Source of the DNA: Todiramphus chloris collaris
Taxonomy: Eukaryota > Chordata > Aves > Coraciiformes > Alcedinidae
Length of the DNA: 64,000 nt
Reading direction: 5' to 3'
Assembly (NCBI GenBank): GCA_025345505.1
Contig: JANVCC010000073.1
Coordinates: forward strand, 4,346,838 to 4,410,837
The notes under the pieces were generated by a model, which saw only the letters and a list, made by a program, of their open reading frames with translations, made no database searches and was not told the origin of the DNA. The position numbers and the translations under genes are program-made. Every line of letters begins with the position of its first letter. The stretch's first letter is position 1. Positions 42,301-54,420 of the stretch are shown one piece after another.

Positions 42301-45300
42301 AGTGCCTGTATTTTTGTGACAGCCTTGCCTGTGTTGTCTCCTAAAACGGTATGATACAATGTATGTTGATCCTGTATTAAAGTATAATTCTGGTTTTCTG
42401 TTATTCCATACTTCTGGTGTGTTACTAAAAATACTCTGGAACTTAAGTCTAGGAGACACAGAATGGTGGGGACCAGGAATTTTGTCATTGCAGCTGTTGA
42501 TCACTAGTAGACATGCTAGATACTCTGCTTACAGAGGTGCCTGCCCTTAATCAATGTTCAGTTTTTCACTTTTTTTCTCAGGACAACCCCCTAGGGAAAA
42601 AAAACAGTAAGGAGCTCTGGAAGAGCAGTTTATCCTGACATTGGTTGGTAGCAATTCTGTCTGCTTCAATGACTTTGATAGACATCACTTTTTCAGGCGA
42701 GGCACTTTGACCAGGAAGAAGGACCTGGGAGATGGCCTTAACCTTGTCCTCAGTAGCAGGACAAAGCAATTGTTGGGTTCACTGCAAAAACTATTGTTTC
42801 TCCAGACACCTTTGCTTAGTGCCAGGCTGAACATGATGCCATAGCTAGTTTCTGTTAGTCTCTATGGTGGTCTGACAGCACTAAAGCCTGCTGTTCTCAG
42901 GAGCAGTATCTTCCTGCTCTTCTGGAGAAGATATTTTTCAAATACTAAACTTCTAATTGGTACAGGGATCCCACTTGCAGAGCTATGCAGTAGCTGTGGA
43001 GTTTGTGGTGGGCTGTGGTATTGCCATGTGATGGTCATTCTCACTTATGCAGTCAGTGTTTTGGGGAGGGTCAGGCTATAGACAGCTTTTCAGAGAACAG
43101 ACCTTTTTATTTCCGCATGGCAGTTCCTTGCCATAAGAAAACAGGCTAAAAAGTCATCTTCATTGATTTTCTCATTTGTTAATTAGGTGGACACAAAATC
43201 CTAAATTCCACTCAGTGGTTTGGTAAATAACATTCATTATGTGTTTTCTTTCTCTAGCTTAACAGGTGGATATTCCTCAGGAGACCACTTTGCAGCAAGG
43301 TTTTGGAGTCCAGTAAGGCTTCTGTTATTTCTCTTTCCTTAGAAATATTGCTTTTACATTTTCTTAAGGTGGCCTTCTCAATCTGTAACTGTTTTGATTC
43401 ACGTATCTTTTTTCCTTCAGGGATTTTTTTTGTGGGTTTTGGTTGGGGTGTCCCCCCTTTTATTTTGGTATTTCTCCTTAAGAAAAGATAGTGTATTGAC
43501 TACTGAGTGTTCAAATTACTAAAATAATCCTAAGGAGGATAGTCCTTCAACTCATAGAATTGTAGCTGAGACTTTGAAGTGAGTGCAAACTGTGTTGCAC
43601 ACTGATGGTTTATGAATTTCAGGGGACTTTTACAAAATCCCAAGGGTATATCCATGCTGTTAGCAGTGCAGTCCTTCCTTCTAAATAAATATAATCCAGC
43701 ATTTTGTTCAAGTAGTAACTTATTACAGTTTTGGGTTCTTGAAGGAACTGGCTGATAGAAATTTCTAATTGTCATTCACTTTGAGGAACTGTCTATAAAA
43801 TATCATAACATCAGCAGTAAATTACCATATTGGTAGATCATAAACTTTCTTCTCCTATTTCTGTGTCAATAATTGTTTATGTATGGAGGGATAAAATGTT
43901 GACAACTTTGCTAATTAGTCTTTTTTTTTTCCCCTGCCTGAAATATATGTTCACTGACTAAATACTTGGTTAAATGAACTCTTATTCCATGGCAGTAGGC
44001 ATGGTAACTGCATAGAAAAGTAGAAGTTAATTTTCAGCCCCTCACTGATATTGAGTCTTAGTTTTTCTTTAGTCAAAATATCTGAATAGATTGTGTGAGT
44101 GAAGTGCTTTTGTCCTCTCCTGAAAAGACTAGATGCTCATCAGAGATTTTGAGACAGGTTTTGTAGACAAACACTTCATTAGTTCAGTACTTTAGTATCA
44201 ACAAGTTTGGGGCCTAACTCCATGCACTGGTAAATAGATTCATAACTTGATTTGGCAGTATCAAACCAGAGCACTGATTACCTGATTTAGGTGATGCCAC
44301 TGAACAGGTAGATATTTCCTACTAAGTTTCCTTGGTGGTTGAGTTTGACTTAGAAGGCTGTTTGAGCTGGGTGTGATGTACCCTGGGAGGTGTGGGACAA
44401 TGTCTGCTTCAAGAGCCCCAACGCTGCAGGGACCTTCTTGCCCTGCTGTCTGTATGTGCCTGTGTGTGTTCCCCTGCCTACGCTGCACCATCTCCCTGCT
44501 CTTTCTGTCAACTCTCCAAAAAACTCAGCCTGATGTGGCTTGTGGCTGCCTCATTTCACCCTGGGTGGTAGGAGAAGCCCTCTGGGCTGGTGGCAGCCTT
44601 CTCTATCTTGAGGTGAGACTTGTACCTGGTCCTGGAGCTGAACAAGGCTATTTGTGGGCTTGGGAGCCTTGAGTGCCCCATAGGATTTCAAGTATGTGGA
44701 TTGGTGTTTTCATTCAGTACTTTGTACCCTGGTGCAAATGAGGCTGTTGCTTGTCTGATCTTCCCTTCTGCCCTGCAGCCACCATCTGCTAGGCACAAAA
44801 CCTCCTTGGAGGCACTGGTTGCTCTCCAGGGTGGAGTCTGTGACCTCTCCAGACAGTCCTGAAGCCTGATACCAGGCTGTGCCGCTGCTTGCCACTCTGT
44901 GCTTGCAAGGCTGGAAAATGGAGAAGAGACGAGAAGTTGCAAGTTATTGCTGTATCCTGCTTTAAATATTGGTTGGTATTTGGATAGAAGGGTGGTCAAG
45001 TCCCAGGAAGGAGTAAGAAGATGCACAGGTATGTATGATGTGCTTGATAGAAATGCAGCTCTTAGTGGAGGGGAAGCCTTTGCTTCTAAACCTTTCTTCA
45101 AATCCTGCTGGGTCAGTTGACATAATGGGTTTTTTCATGAGGAGGCTTCCTGGAAACCTGTCCAGATTAACAGATTGGGTGTCTTGGCACAATTCCCAAG
45201 TATTATGCAAAGGCTTCTCTCACAGCAGGCTCCTCTTCTGACATTTGAAATGCAGAGGGAAAAGGTTGAATCTTGAAAACAATCACCTCTGCCAGGCTGG

Positions 45301-46380
45301 GGTGAGAGCTGGGCTGGGAAACTCTGTAATTAACTGGAGATTGATGGCTAAATCTATCTCTTTTTATTGGTAGTAAACAGAAATGTAAAGCAAAGCCACT
45401 GTAACTTGCTGCTGGGTGAGCAGAGTTACCACTGAAGGCCCTGGAATCGTACATGTGTCTCAGGACGGAACACAGCTTGTGAGGACCTTTGGGCTTTCCC
45501 CCTCTCACTTTGCTGGTTTGTAGTGCTCTCCTGCTTTTACCTCTTCAGGCCCCAGGCGTTGGTGGATCTGAAAGGAGGAAATCTTCTGACAGAGCTGCTC
45601 CCTTTGCACATGGAGTGGCAAACTGAGGTGCTCTCTTTGGTTGGGCTGCATAGTCCTTCTGTCTCCTTGGAGTTTGCCAGTCCGTACCAAACATACCTGC
45701 AGAGTTCTTGGCTGGCTGGCTGATCATCACAAGAGGTGATTTGGGTAGGTCTTCCTGTCTAAAAAAATGCATGATGTTCAGTTTAAAATGCCTCTATCAA
45801 AGTTCTAAGTTATTAGTGGCTGTGGTGCTCCGTACAACGCTGTGAGCAGCTCTGGGCCAGGCTCCAAGAGCTGTGCTGACTCTGTATTCATCTGATTCAA
45901 CCGCTGCCCTTGGACACAAAACCATCATCACTTGGTGGCACAGCATGTTGCTTCAGTGACTTACCATTAAAACTGTATTACTGGAATTGCAATATTGTAA
46001 ATATGACCCCTTTCAAAACAAAATGCTTCAGCATTACTTTACAGTTTTACATATTTATGTTATAAAGTGATTTTAGTATACACTGAAATTCACCTTTCCA
46101 TGATTCACATTGCTTGAATGTACAGGTGGAAGAGGTACAATAAATTTCTTTTGCTTAAACACCCATCCTGCAGACCCAACATTTTCTTTCAATATTCAGA
46201 AAGAAAAAGAATTTTAGCTTTTTGTGATACTCATTGGTAATTAACTGCTCCGTGCGCTGCATCTTATTATTCTCTGGGCCCAAAGATCTTCTGCTGGAAA
46301 CAAAAGGAAAATCAATTTCAACAAATTCAGTTGTTCCCATCTTATTAGGTTACAGTACTCAATGTAAATTAATGCTTTGA
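39301..46380. other. Downstream intergenic flank, no gene recognised
   Basis: No recognised gene or transposon. It holds A runs at 40949-40966 and 41393-41407. A more GC-rich part, about 44360-45760, contains several short overlapping ORFs without recognisable domains or consistent splice signals. Confidence 0.6.
40949..40979 (+). repeat. Poly-A tract (A18-GAAG-A9)
   Basis: Simple A-rich run, possibly an old retroposon tail. No body is identified upstream. Confidence 0.8.
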
Positions 46381-46388
46381 TTTATGTC

Positions 46389-46415
46389 ATCAATCAATAG
46401 GTGCAATTATTGATT
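46389..46415. repeat. AATCAATA inverted repeat
   Basis: AATCAATA and its exact reverse complement TATTGATT are separated by eight bases (GGTGCAAT), in an AT-rich stretch. ATCAAT resembles PBX/CUX-type homeodomain sites. A regulatory role is inferred only. Confidence 0.6.
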
Positions 46416-47885
46416 TGGGATGTATGAGGTAAAAAGTGAATAAATGAATTTTTGTCTTTGTTTTTGTAACATGAAAACATGTTCAAATTTATTGAGCTGC
46501 AAGTCACTTTGTAGTGAACCTGAGGCAAAAGCAGAAACAAAAGAGTAATCTTTTTATTTCTGGGATGCTGGTAGGATTTTCTTGAAATGCTGGCTAACAG
46601 GCATCCCATTTCAGAAGTTTATTTAGAACTGGGCTTTGCTGTCTGATCACAGGCCCTGATGCCCATCCAATTTTCTGTGGGCCTGGATGAAAAGTGAGAA
46701 GTTAACTTGATATATAATCCTTTTAATTATGGTTTTGTGCCTTTTTATGTAAATTTGCTCAATTACAGGTGGTGGTAGAGCCATGACCAGGCTGTGCTGG
46801 TTCAGCAGTTCAGGGCTGATTTCAGCCTCTCGCCTTATGGACAATGACGTCTCGATTTGGTGCGGGCTGGAGGAGGTGACTATTTCCACAACCCTTTAAA
46901 AATGCCGTAGCTATGAGATTGGGAAAGTCAAGCAGCAGTGGAGACTGTTTAAGGTAAGCCATTGACCCCCCCCCCTGAAGTGCAGGTACCTTTCTGTCAG
47001 TGGTGTTGCAGAGCAGCCAGCTGTCCATCAAAAGCATGAGGCTGTCCTTAGGGGGACTCAGGGGCCCCTCCCAACTGGAGGGAAGGAGCTTCATGTCCCA
47101 ACAGTTGAGCATGGCTCTTTCTTTCCATGGATCCTTACAAATAGTGTCTTGATGGTCAAGTAAGAAATCAACCAAAACCAACTGAAAACCAGAACACTGT
47201 TGCATAATCATTTTTCCTGATGTTAAACCCCATAGGTGCTATACGCTGTGGCAGGACTTGTTCTCTTCTGGCGGTGTTTCCTTTAAATCATAGAGGGGAT
47301 TTGAACTGGACAGACAAGTATAATGGTTTTTTGAGAAGACTGAATCTCTGGCAGCAGATAGAAGAGACATCAATGTGATGGCTATAGGTGACTTGTGATA
47401 TTCTGTGCATTGGTCATTTTTTAATTTTCTTACTGCAGAGCTACCTCCAACCTTAGTGATCTTTCTGTATTGACCAATTGCCACAGTCGCTTTGCCTTTG
47501 AAACTACCAATGTTGATTCTACTTCTCTGATAACACACCTACTAAATGTGTCTACTAAGGGCTCTGGAGAGTCAGACGTTACCTAAAGCAGGACATTGCT
47601 GACTCTTTTCATACTGATCTCTGTAGTTCTGCATCAGAGGCTTTGCTGCCTCTTGCTCACAGTTTCATTTGTACTATTTGCAGAGCCCCATGAGCATTTC
47701 TGTGCTTTGTGTATTAAGTAAGCAGTGTTCCAGGCTTACCTGAATCTTAGGTGCAGAGGCAGAAAACAGGGATTATGGGCAAAAATACATTGTAAGCAGC
47801 GGTACCATGTTACTGAGTTGTAGCAGGTGGAGTAAATCGCATCTTCTGATCTCTATCTTCTGAGATACAAAACTCTTTGGAAAAC

Positions 47886-47922
47886 TCTCTCTCTATATAT
47901 ACATATATACACACATACACAC
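47886..47922 (+). repeat. Compound CT/TA/CA microsatellite
   Basis: Short adjoining CT, TA and CA dinucleotide blocks. Confidence 0.85.
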
Positions 47923-50900
47923 CTGTAGCTACCTCTGTATATCTGCCTTTTGGATATTGTACTTAGGCTGACTGCATCACTCTTCAGCTACTGGCATCTT
48001 CTGTGCACAAAGAGCTCCACGCAGTGCTGAATGTAGTGTCTCAACCTGGTCAGAAAGCCTTCAGCAGTGGAGGAAGTGACAAGGAGCTAATAACGCCACA
48101 CAACATAACACACCACATAAAAATGATTCCTATATTTTTCCTGGGCGGGAATTAAACCATTGTGCTCTAAGTTATTCCAAGAGTTCTGAGTGGATGTGGT
48201 ATTCCTTACTCAAACCTTGATGTCTGGATTAGAGGAAGCAACGTGAGTCACCTGTCATTCAGAGCCTGACTGTGTGTCCCAAGGTGCAGGAGAGCTGAGG
48301 CTGTTTTGTAATTAGTGCCAAAGGATGAGTTTGTATTAAAGTACAGCTTTGCTAAGACTGTGTTAGTGGATTATGTTATGATTACCTGTTTTTTCTGGGT
48401 TGTTTTTGGATGAAGGTGCCTACATCCTGAGAGCAGCAGCGTTGCCAGCTTGTCTACATAAATAATTTATTTTTGATTTAAAGAGCTTTAGGCCCTTCAT
48501 TTGTGGGTTGCTATAGAAATCATTGTTCCCATTGGGAATTAGCTTTAGTAATAAAAGTTGAGAAAATACAATATTTGTACTGCTTTTATGGATTTGGGCA
48601 CTGCTTTTAAAAATAGAGGGGAAGAAAAACCAAGGAGATGAGTTAAGGACATCCTACCCTTGGTCAAATGAAGGCAGAGCCCAGCGGTAAGAAACCTATT
48701 AAAAGGCAAAAATAAGATAGTCAGTTTTGTCAGATGGGGACCACATTCCTGTTGGAGATCAGAGGATTCACAACAATCACAGCAGCAGTAATTTCAGGTT
48801 GTATGTGGTAGGACCTGTTCAGAGGCTGTAGTTTGTGTCTCTTGCCCTATATAGGTAGAAATAGATACAGATATCTTGTTAAAGAGTAAGTGCTGTCAGA
48901 AGAAAAAGCAGAGGTGAACTGATCTATAAAAGCTTGGTGGTAGTTTTACCTGTTGAAGCAAAGTTAAGGAGATACCTCTGCTGTTTGTTGTGTTTTCCAA
49001 ATGGAAAAATGAAGACAACATCCTCTTCCAGTTTACTGGTCCACTAATAGTCATCAAAAGACAAAGACCACACTTAACTTTTCTTGGCTTTTTTTGTTTT
49101 CCCTGCAGTTTGACTGCAGCAAAGCTATGACATTTATCTGTTCACTTGGAGCCACTTGATATTCCTTCTGGAGGGACTGTTGGCATACTCCAGAAGGCTT
49201 TCAGTACAACTTGACCTCCTTTATCTCCTCCACTGTACTCTCTTGTGACTGGGACTGTCTTTTACTCCCACTGTGCCATGGCTACTGCCCTTGGCTAGGA
49301 TGTGGACTTGTTCCTTAACCATATTTCAGCCCCAAAAGCTAAACAGCTCTTCTGTATTGCAAGCACCGCTCCTTTAATGGATGTGTTCTGTCCATTTTGT
49401 ATTTGTTGAAGGCAGAATTTTTCACTCTGGGTCCCTTTCTACCTCAACTTTTTTTTTATTTGGCTGTCAAAAGCAGAAATGTTGATAAAATTAAGCAGAG
49501 TTTGTCAAGAGGCTTCACAGGTGTTCCCAGGATGCCTTTGTTTTGCATATTCATATAGCTCAAACTATGCAAAGAAGCTGCTGTTTATGCCTGTGCAGCT
49601 CTTTGATATGTGTGTTTTCACAGAATCTCCTCTGCCAGCCCCCAGCAACTGAACTATTGTAGCCCACAGCACAAAGCTGTGCCTTTCTCATTTCAGACAC
49701 CAGCTGCTTATGTTCCTAGTTAGGGGGCAGTCAGATTTCTCCTTGAATTCTGTGCTACACAAAAAGCAGGTATCATCTCCGCTCCTTCATAGTCATAGCT
49801 GGCAATCATTTCTTGTTTATTTTATCAGCATGGGGAAAAAAATTAAAAAAAAAAAATCAATGTTTTGCAATTAAAGTGATTCTTAAAACCCAAGACCCCC
49901 CTGGGGAAGGCCTTGGCCACTGTGGCAGATCTTTATTATCCTACCACTGCCGGTGGTGGTTTCGTGCAGTCTCCTGCCACTGGAGCAACTCTCAACTGAC
50001 TCGAGTATTGAGCAGAACTCCACAGTGAACCCAAGACTTAATTTGGCTTTTCAGTGCGATGACACAGTTCAGCTGACTTTGCCTGTGCTCACTGCTGATG
50101 GACTTGTACCTGGATTCCCTGAAAGTGTGGATACAGACAGATCCCAACGGGGGGTTGGATTTTCTGTTCTTCCCAATACTTCCTTTGATCAAATTAATCA
50201 TAATTTCTCCGGTGGTGACTGTAGAGAATTGAGCTTGTTGTGCCTTGATATTATCTCAAGATTGAAGTAGAAACTGGTGTCTCCTTTTCCAAGTGTGAGG
50301 TCTAACATACACCCAAGATGGCTAAACACAGAGAAAGCAGAGAATATCTGTGTTCATGTGTGATAGACCTGTGCAGTCACAGCAGTGGCAAGAAACTCAG
50401 TAAGACTAGAATCTGGGTAATTATCTTGCAGGGTCCCTGTCTGTGCCCGCAGGATTTGTGCAACCTTTGTGCCCTGGCAAGGCAGCAGCATGGTCCTTTG
50501 AACAGCAGCACAGGACTACAGACCGGGACGCTGCCGTACATCTCCAGCTCTCCTCTGTGACCACAATGGCCTCCTTCCTTAGCAGACTCTGCTCTTCCTC
50601 TTCTGCAAAGGTCTGTTTGTTCTGTGCTAGGATGGATATTTCCCTCCGTGTTACGGTAGTGCTAAGCTAAGTGGGCTATGATCCTGGCTGGGGTCCCCCA
50701 GTGCTGCTGTAATATTAATAAGAGCCTTGTAATAACATCCAGTGTTTACAGTTCTTCCCAATTCTTGGCCATTCTGAATAGTTCACATATAAAAATAAGT
50801 AATTGGTTTGCTTCCTATAGAATAAATGATATACTGGTGGAATGATTAATGAATAAGAAATCAAGTGTCACTGGCACAGAAATGGGAATCTTCATTCCCT

Positions 50901-51817
50901 TAAATGATTTTTTTCCCAGCTAGGTTTCACTTTCCGTTGGGAATTACAGTTTCACTAATTGAACAAAACTGCCCCAGACATAACTCATCATTTTTTATAA
51001 ATGTTGGTTAAAGAAATCTACACTACAGTACTGAGAAATGACACTTGCAGAAGAAATGCTGCTGCAAATAATGGGAAAATTGCAGATGTATTTTATACCT
51101 CTTCTGAAAATCAAAAGGTCTCATAAATACAGTCTGTAAAAATGTCTGTGGAAGAGTTAACATAACTGTACAAGCAATAAGCCTGACCTTTCAGTGTAAT
51201 TTATTTTAGATTTGCTCAATCCTTTTTTATTAAAACTAGCACATCTGAAGCAGAATTAAATCCTATTATACCAGCTCTGTGATTGTATCAATTTTTCTCT
51301 GCCATGGCACACTTTATTAAAAATTACTTTGTTTCATATTGGCTAATGCAATCAGGGGAGTAAATACGGTTTTGTGGTCTTTGGGAAAGAAAGGAGCATG
51401 TGGTTCTATCCTTGATAGCAGTGTAAATTACTGTGAGGCACAGCAGAGCTTCAGCCCTACAAAAATCTGTTCAGGTAGTGGTAAGACAAGTCCCCATCCT
51501 GTCCCAGTGTCTGCACTGGTGCACGGGCTGGGTTACATGTTTGTGTTTTCTTGTTAGCAAAAATATTCCTGTGAACTAGATAGCGAATCCTTAGAGAAGC
51601 TATTTATATCAAATGGGGAGCCTTGTAATGAAAAATTTACTTCTCAGCTCCATGCGGCAGATTCACCACATATCCCAACCTCCCAAAACAAGAGGTTGGG
51701 CTGAAGTTGGGTTGAAACACCCCGGAGTCTGATATCTCTGTTATAAGCTTGAGGTCATTCTTATAGGCTGGAATTTAAGCCTATGACTCGATTTACCCAA
51801 ATAATCTAATGCAGGGG

Positions 51818-52459
51818 TTAAAAGCAGTGCATACATCTATAAAGTCTTAGACTCTGTACTGTCCCTATGAATACAAACTTGGGATTCACGAGAAGAGTTG
51901 GTTTTGGTCTGGCAACACTGGTACTTGCACTGGCACACGTGTCCCAGGACCAATTGCCAGCTGTGCACTGATACAGAAAAGGCTTAGCCTTCTCTGGACA
52001 TCCCCAGCACCAGTATCTTCCTGATCTATTGGGCCTGGCTTGATATGCTATCAAGACTTCTGGACTCTTCACTATTACTTCTGCAACAGAACTATTCTTA
52101 AAAAAAAAAAGAAATAAGACAATTTGTCTTTTCTGTGACTGGAAAATACGTGCAGGTAGTGAAAAGGGAAAGTGCTCGAGTGGATCTGCCCCTGGAGGGA
52201 GTTGCTTCAAGTTAAATGCAGGTCTGAAGCACTTGGCATAATGTGGGCCACAGACATGTCCTAGTTGAAGATTCCCATCTCTGTTTTTTATGGGGCATTG
52301 CTTGGCTCTGTGACTGTCTGGATGTCCATCAGCTCCCAGAAATCCAGAGCTGGCAGTTGGGTGTCCTTGGTAGTGCTGTGGATATGTGCAGGAGGGATCA
52401 GCTCCACTGTTTACACTCACGGCAGGTTTGCAGTTCTGTTTTGCACTCGTCTTGAGCAC
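51818..52459 (-). other. Unexplained 213-codon ORF
   Basis: The longest ORF outside the CpG island and CR1. It contains several cysteines and prolines but no domain I recognise, and it crosses an A11 run that gives a poly-phenylalanine stretch. No promoter or splice signals support it. Probably chance, with a small possibility of an unannotated lineage-specific gene or noncoding RNA. Confidence 0.1.
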
Positions 52460-54179
52460 AATACCTCCAAGACACGAGCGATGTTCTTACTTTTGATAGC
52501 CAAAGAAATCAAGGTTTTATGGGTTTATATCCATTGGAATGTACAGTGGGTGGTGGGACAAGGAATGCAGAGTTCTGTAGTGCTGTGTTGAGCCTCCTTC
52601 TGGCAGCGTCCAGAGAGCCAAGAAGCTCTCCAAAAGTTTTTGCTCTCTTGCTGTCTCTTTACTCGGGATCATCTGATGATATTTCTGTAGATGTTGGGTT
52701 TCTTCCTCTCTTCCCCCTATCTCACTGGCTTGTGTTTGTTTCTGCCTCCTGCACAGTCCTGCATTCCAATGCAAAATCACCAGTTGCCACCAGTGAAGCC
52801 TTCTGTTTAGTGTTTCAGCTCCCTGAACTGACTTGGATCCACCTTTGTTCTGACCAAGATGTGTTGCTCCTATGCCCTGCCTGCATTTCAACCCTCTCTT
52901 GTCCTTTAGCAGAGCCTGTTTTTCATGCTGACTGTTGGTGTTTGCTCTAGAAGCTGGCAGTCACTGCAGTGTTCATCTGTTTGCTGCCCTTGTGTTTGTT
53001 TTTACCTGGTTGTTTTTCCCCTCAAAGGGGATTTAGTTGGAGCCAAGTATTTTTTCAGGTTTAAAGCCTGTCCAGTGCTTTTTAACTGACCAAGATCTAC
53101 AGTGCGTTGGAGTATTTACTGCTTCTATTTAATGGGCTGCTTACAATTTCAGTACCAGCCTCAGTAGCCTTGCTGAGCATATTTCCATGCTTATGACACA
53201 TTTACAGTCAATAATAACGACTGACACGTTCTGCCTCTGCAGGTTAGTGCCCCCAAATCAGTTGCTATAAATTGTTACGGGTGGGTAACTGGGGCAAGAA
53301 CCTTTTCCCTATCTGCTTTTTAGTTTCTATAGAATTATGGCAAGATCTGGCAAATAGGTGAGTTCATTTTTTGCTTCCTCTTCTTATGGCAGGCAAAGGG
53401 CAACATTGCTTTTCTCATCTCCTGTGTTGTGTGCATGGATTGGGAGAAGAGATGTGGCTGGAGCTGTCCTGAAAGGATGCATTTTGTAGGAGATGATGAT
53501 CTGAACAGCCTCACAGCAGCTCTTAGCTCTTTGAGCATCGTGCTAGTATCTGAAGCTTGTGTATAGGTGGCCCTGAAGCTTGGAGCATGCAGCAGCCTCT
53601 CTGCTTTCCCTCTCCAGTGTCTTCCCTTCCCGTAGAGCACCACTGCATTCAGCAGAGCTGGTCTCACTGCCTGCCTGCAGTGCTTGTATTAGTGCTGTCA
53701 TTTTGCCACAATCCTTAGAGCAGCCTTTGAGAGTAGTAGTCTTGTGCCTAAGAGAAAGTGTCTCAAGTTCTAGCCTTACAAACAGTTATCCAATTTGGGA
53801 AATCTCAAGTAGCCTTCTGCCTTTAAGATACAGTAAGTGTGTTATCTCACAGGAGGGAAAAGTAACTTAACATGCATGCTAGGTACAGAATGAGGCCTCT
53901 GGGCAGTGTTATTGGTGATGTGGGACTACATAAAGGAAAAATGGCTTATTGCTTATTTGCATCTGCCCACAGCTGACCTTTCCAGGTGCAGTGAGTTTTG
54001 TCTGGTGCATCTGGGAATGCTCCAAACTTGCAGTCTCCCAGGCTTTGGGATGGTATGTATTTCTTTAGAGAAACCCAAGTGTCTGCAAATAGGAGAAAAA
54101 GAGAAACTCTTAAAAGGGAGGAGCCTCTTCACCACTGAATCAAGATCTTAGGTTTTTTTCCAGGTGCTGTTAGGTTACA
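52460..54179. other. Intergenic, nothing recognised
   Basis: Only short overlapping ORFs on both strands; no repeat family or gene signal seen. Confidence 0.5.
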
Positions 54180-54420
54180 AATGCCCAACATTGAACATTC
54201 ACTTAAAACAAATTTAATTTTTGTGGCAGGGAATGAGCTGATAAGCCGCATGACATCCTCTGTCAGTAGTGTTACTTGGAGCAAAGGCACAACCACAAAA
54301 CTCATTTCACATGGACCATTGAACAACCATTACACATTTAAAAAAATTTCAGACCCTACCCCCAGATGGAATTTGAACCAGTGACCTGGAGGTGAAATGC
54401 ACTACTGCAGTCCTCTGGAG
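54180..54420 (-). mobile_element. Possible tRNA-derived SINE relic
   Basis: On the minus strand GTGCATTTCACCTCCAGGTC precedes CACTGGTTCAAATTCC, close to a Pol III box B (GGTTCRANTCC), about 30 nt after a weak box A-like GCAGTAGTGCA. This is the layout of tRNA-derived SINE heads, including old amniote families. About 180 bp of non-tRNA body may follow. The family is not identified and the boundaries are approximate. Confidence 0.4.

Larger units (their letters stand above)
46381..51817. other. Downstream intergenic flank, no gene recognised
   Basis: Contains the AATCAATA inverted repeat, the CT/TA/CA microsatellite and AT-rich patches (48460-48560, 50760-51310) that look like non-coding regulatory DNA but have no decisive motif. 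No gene recognised. Confidence 0.55.
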
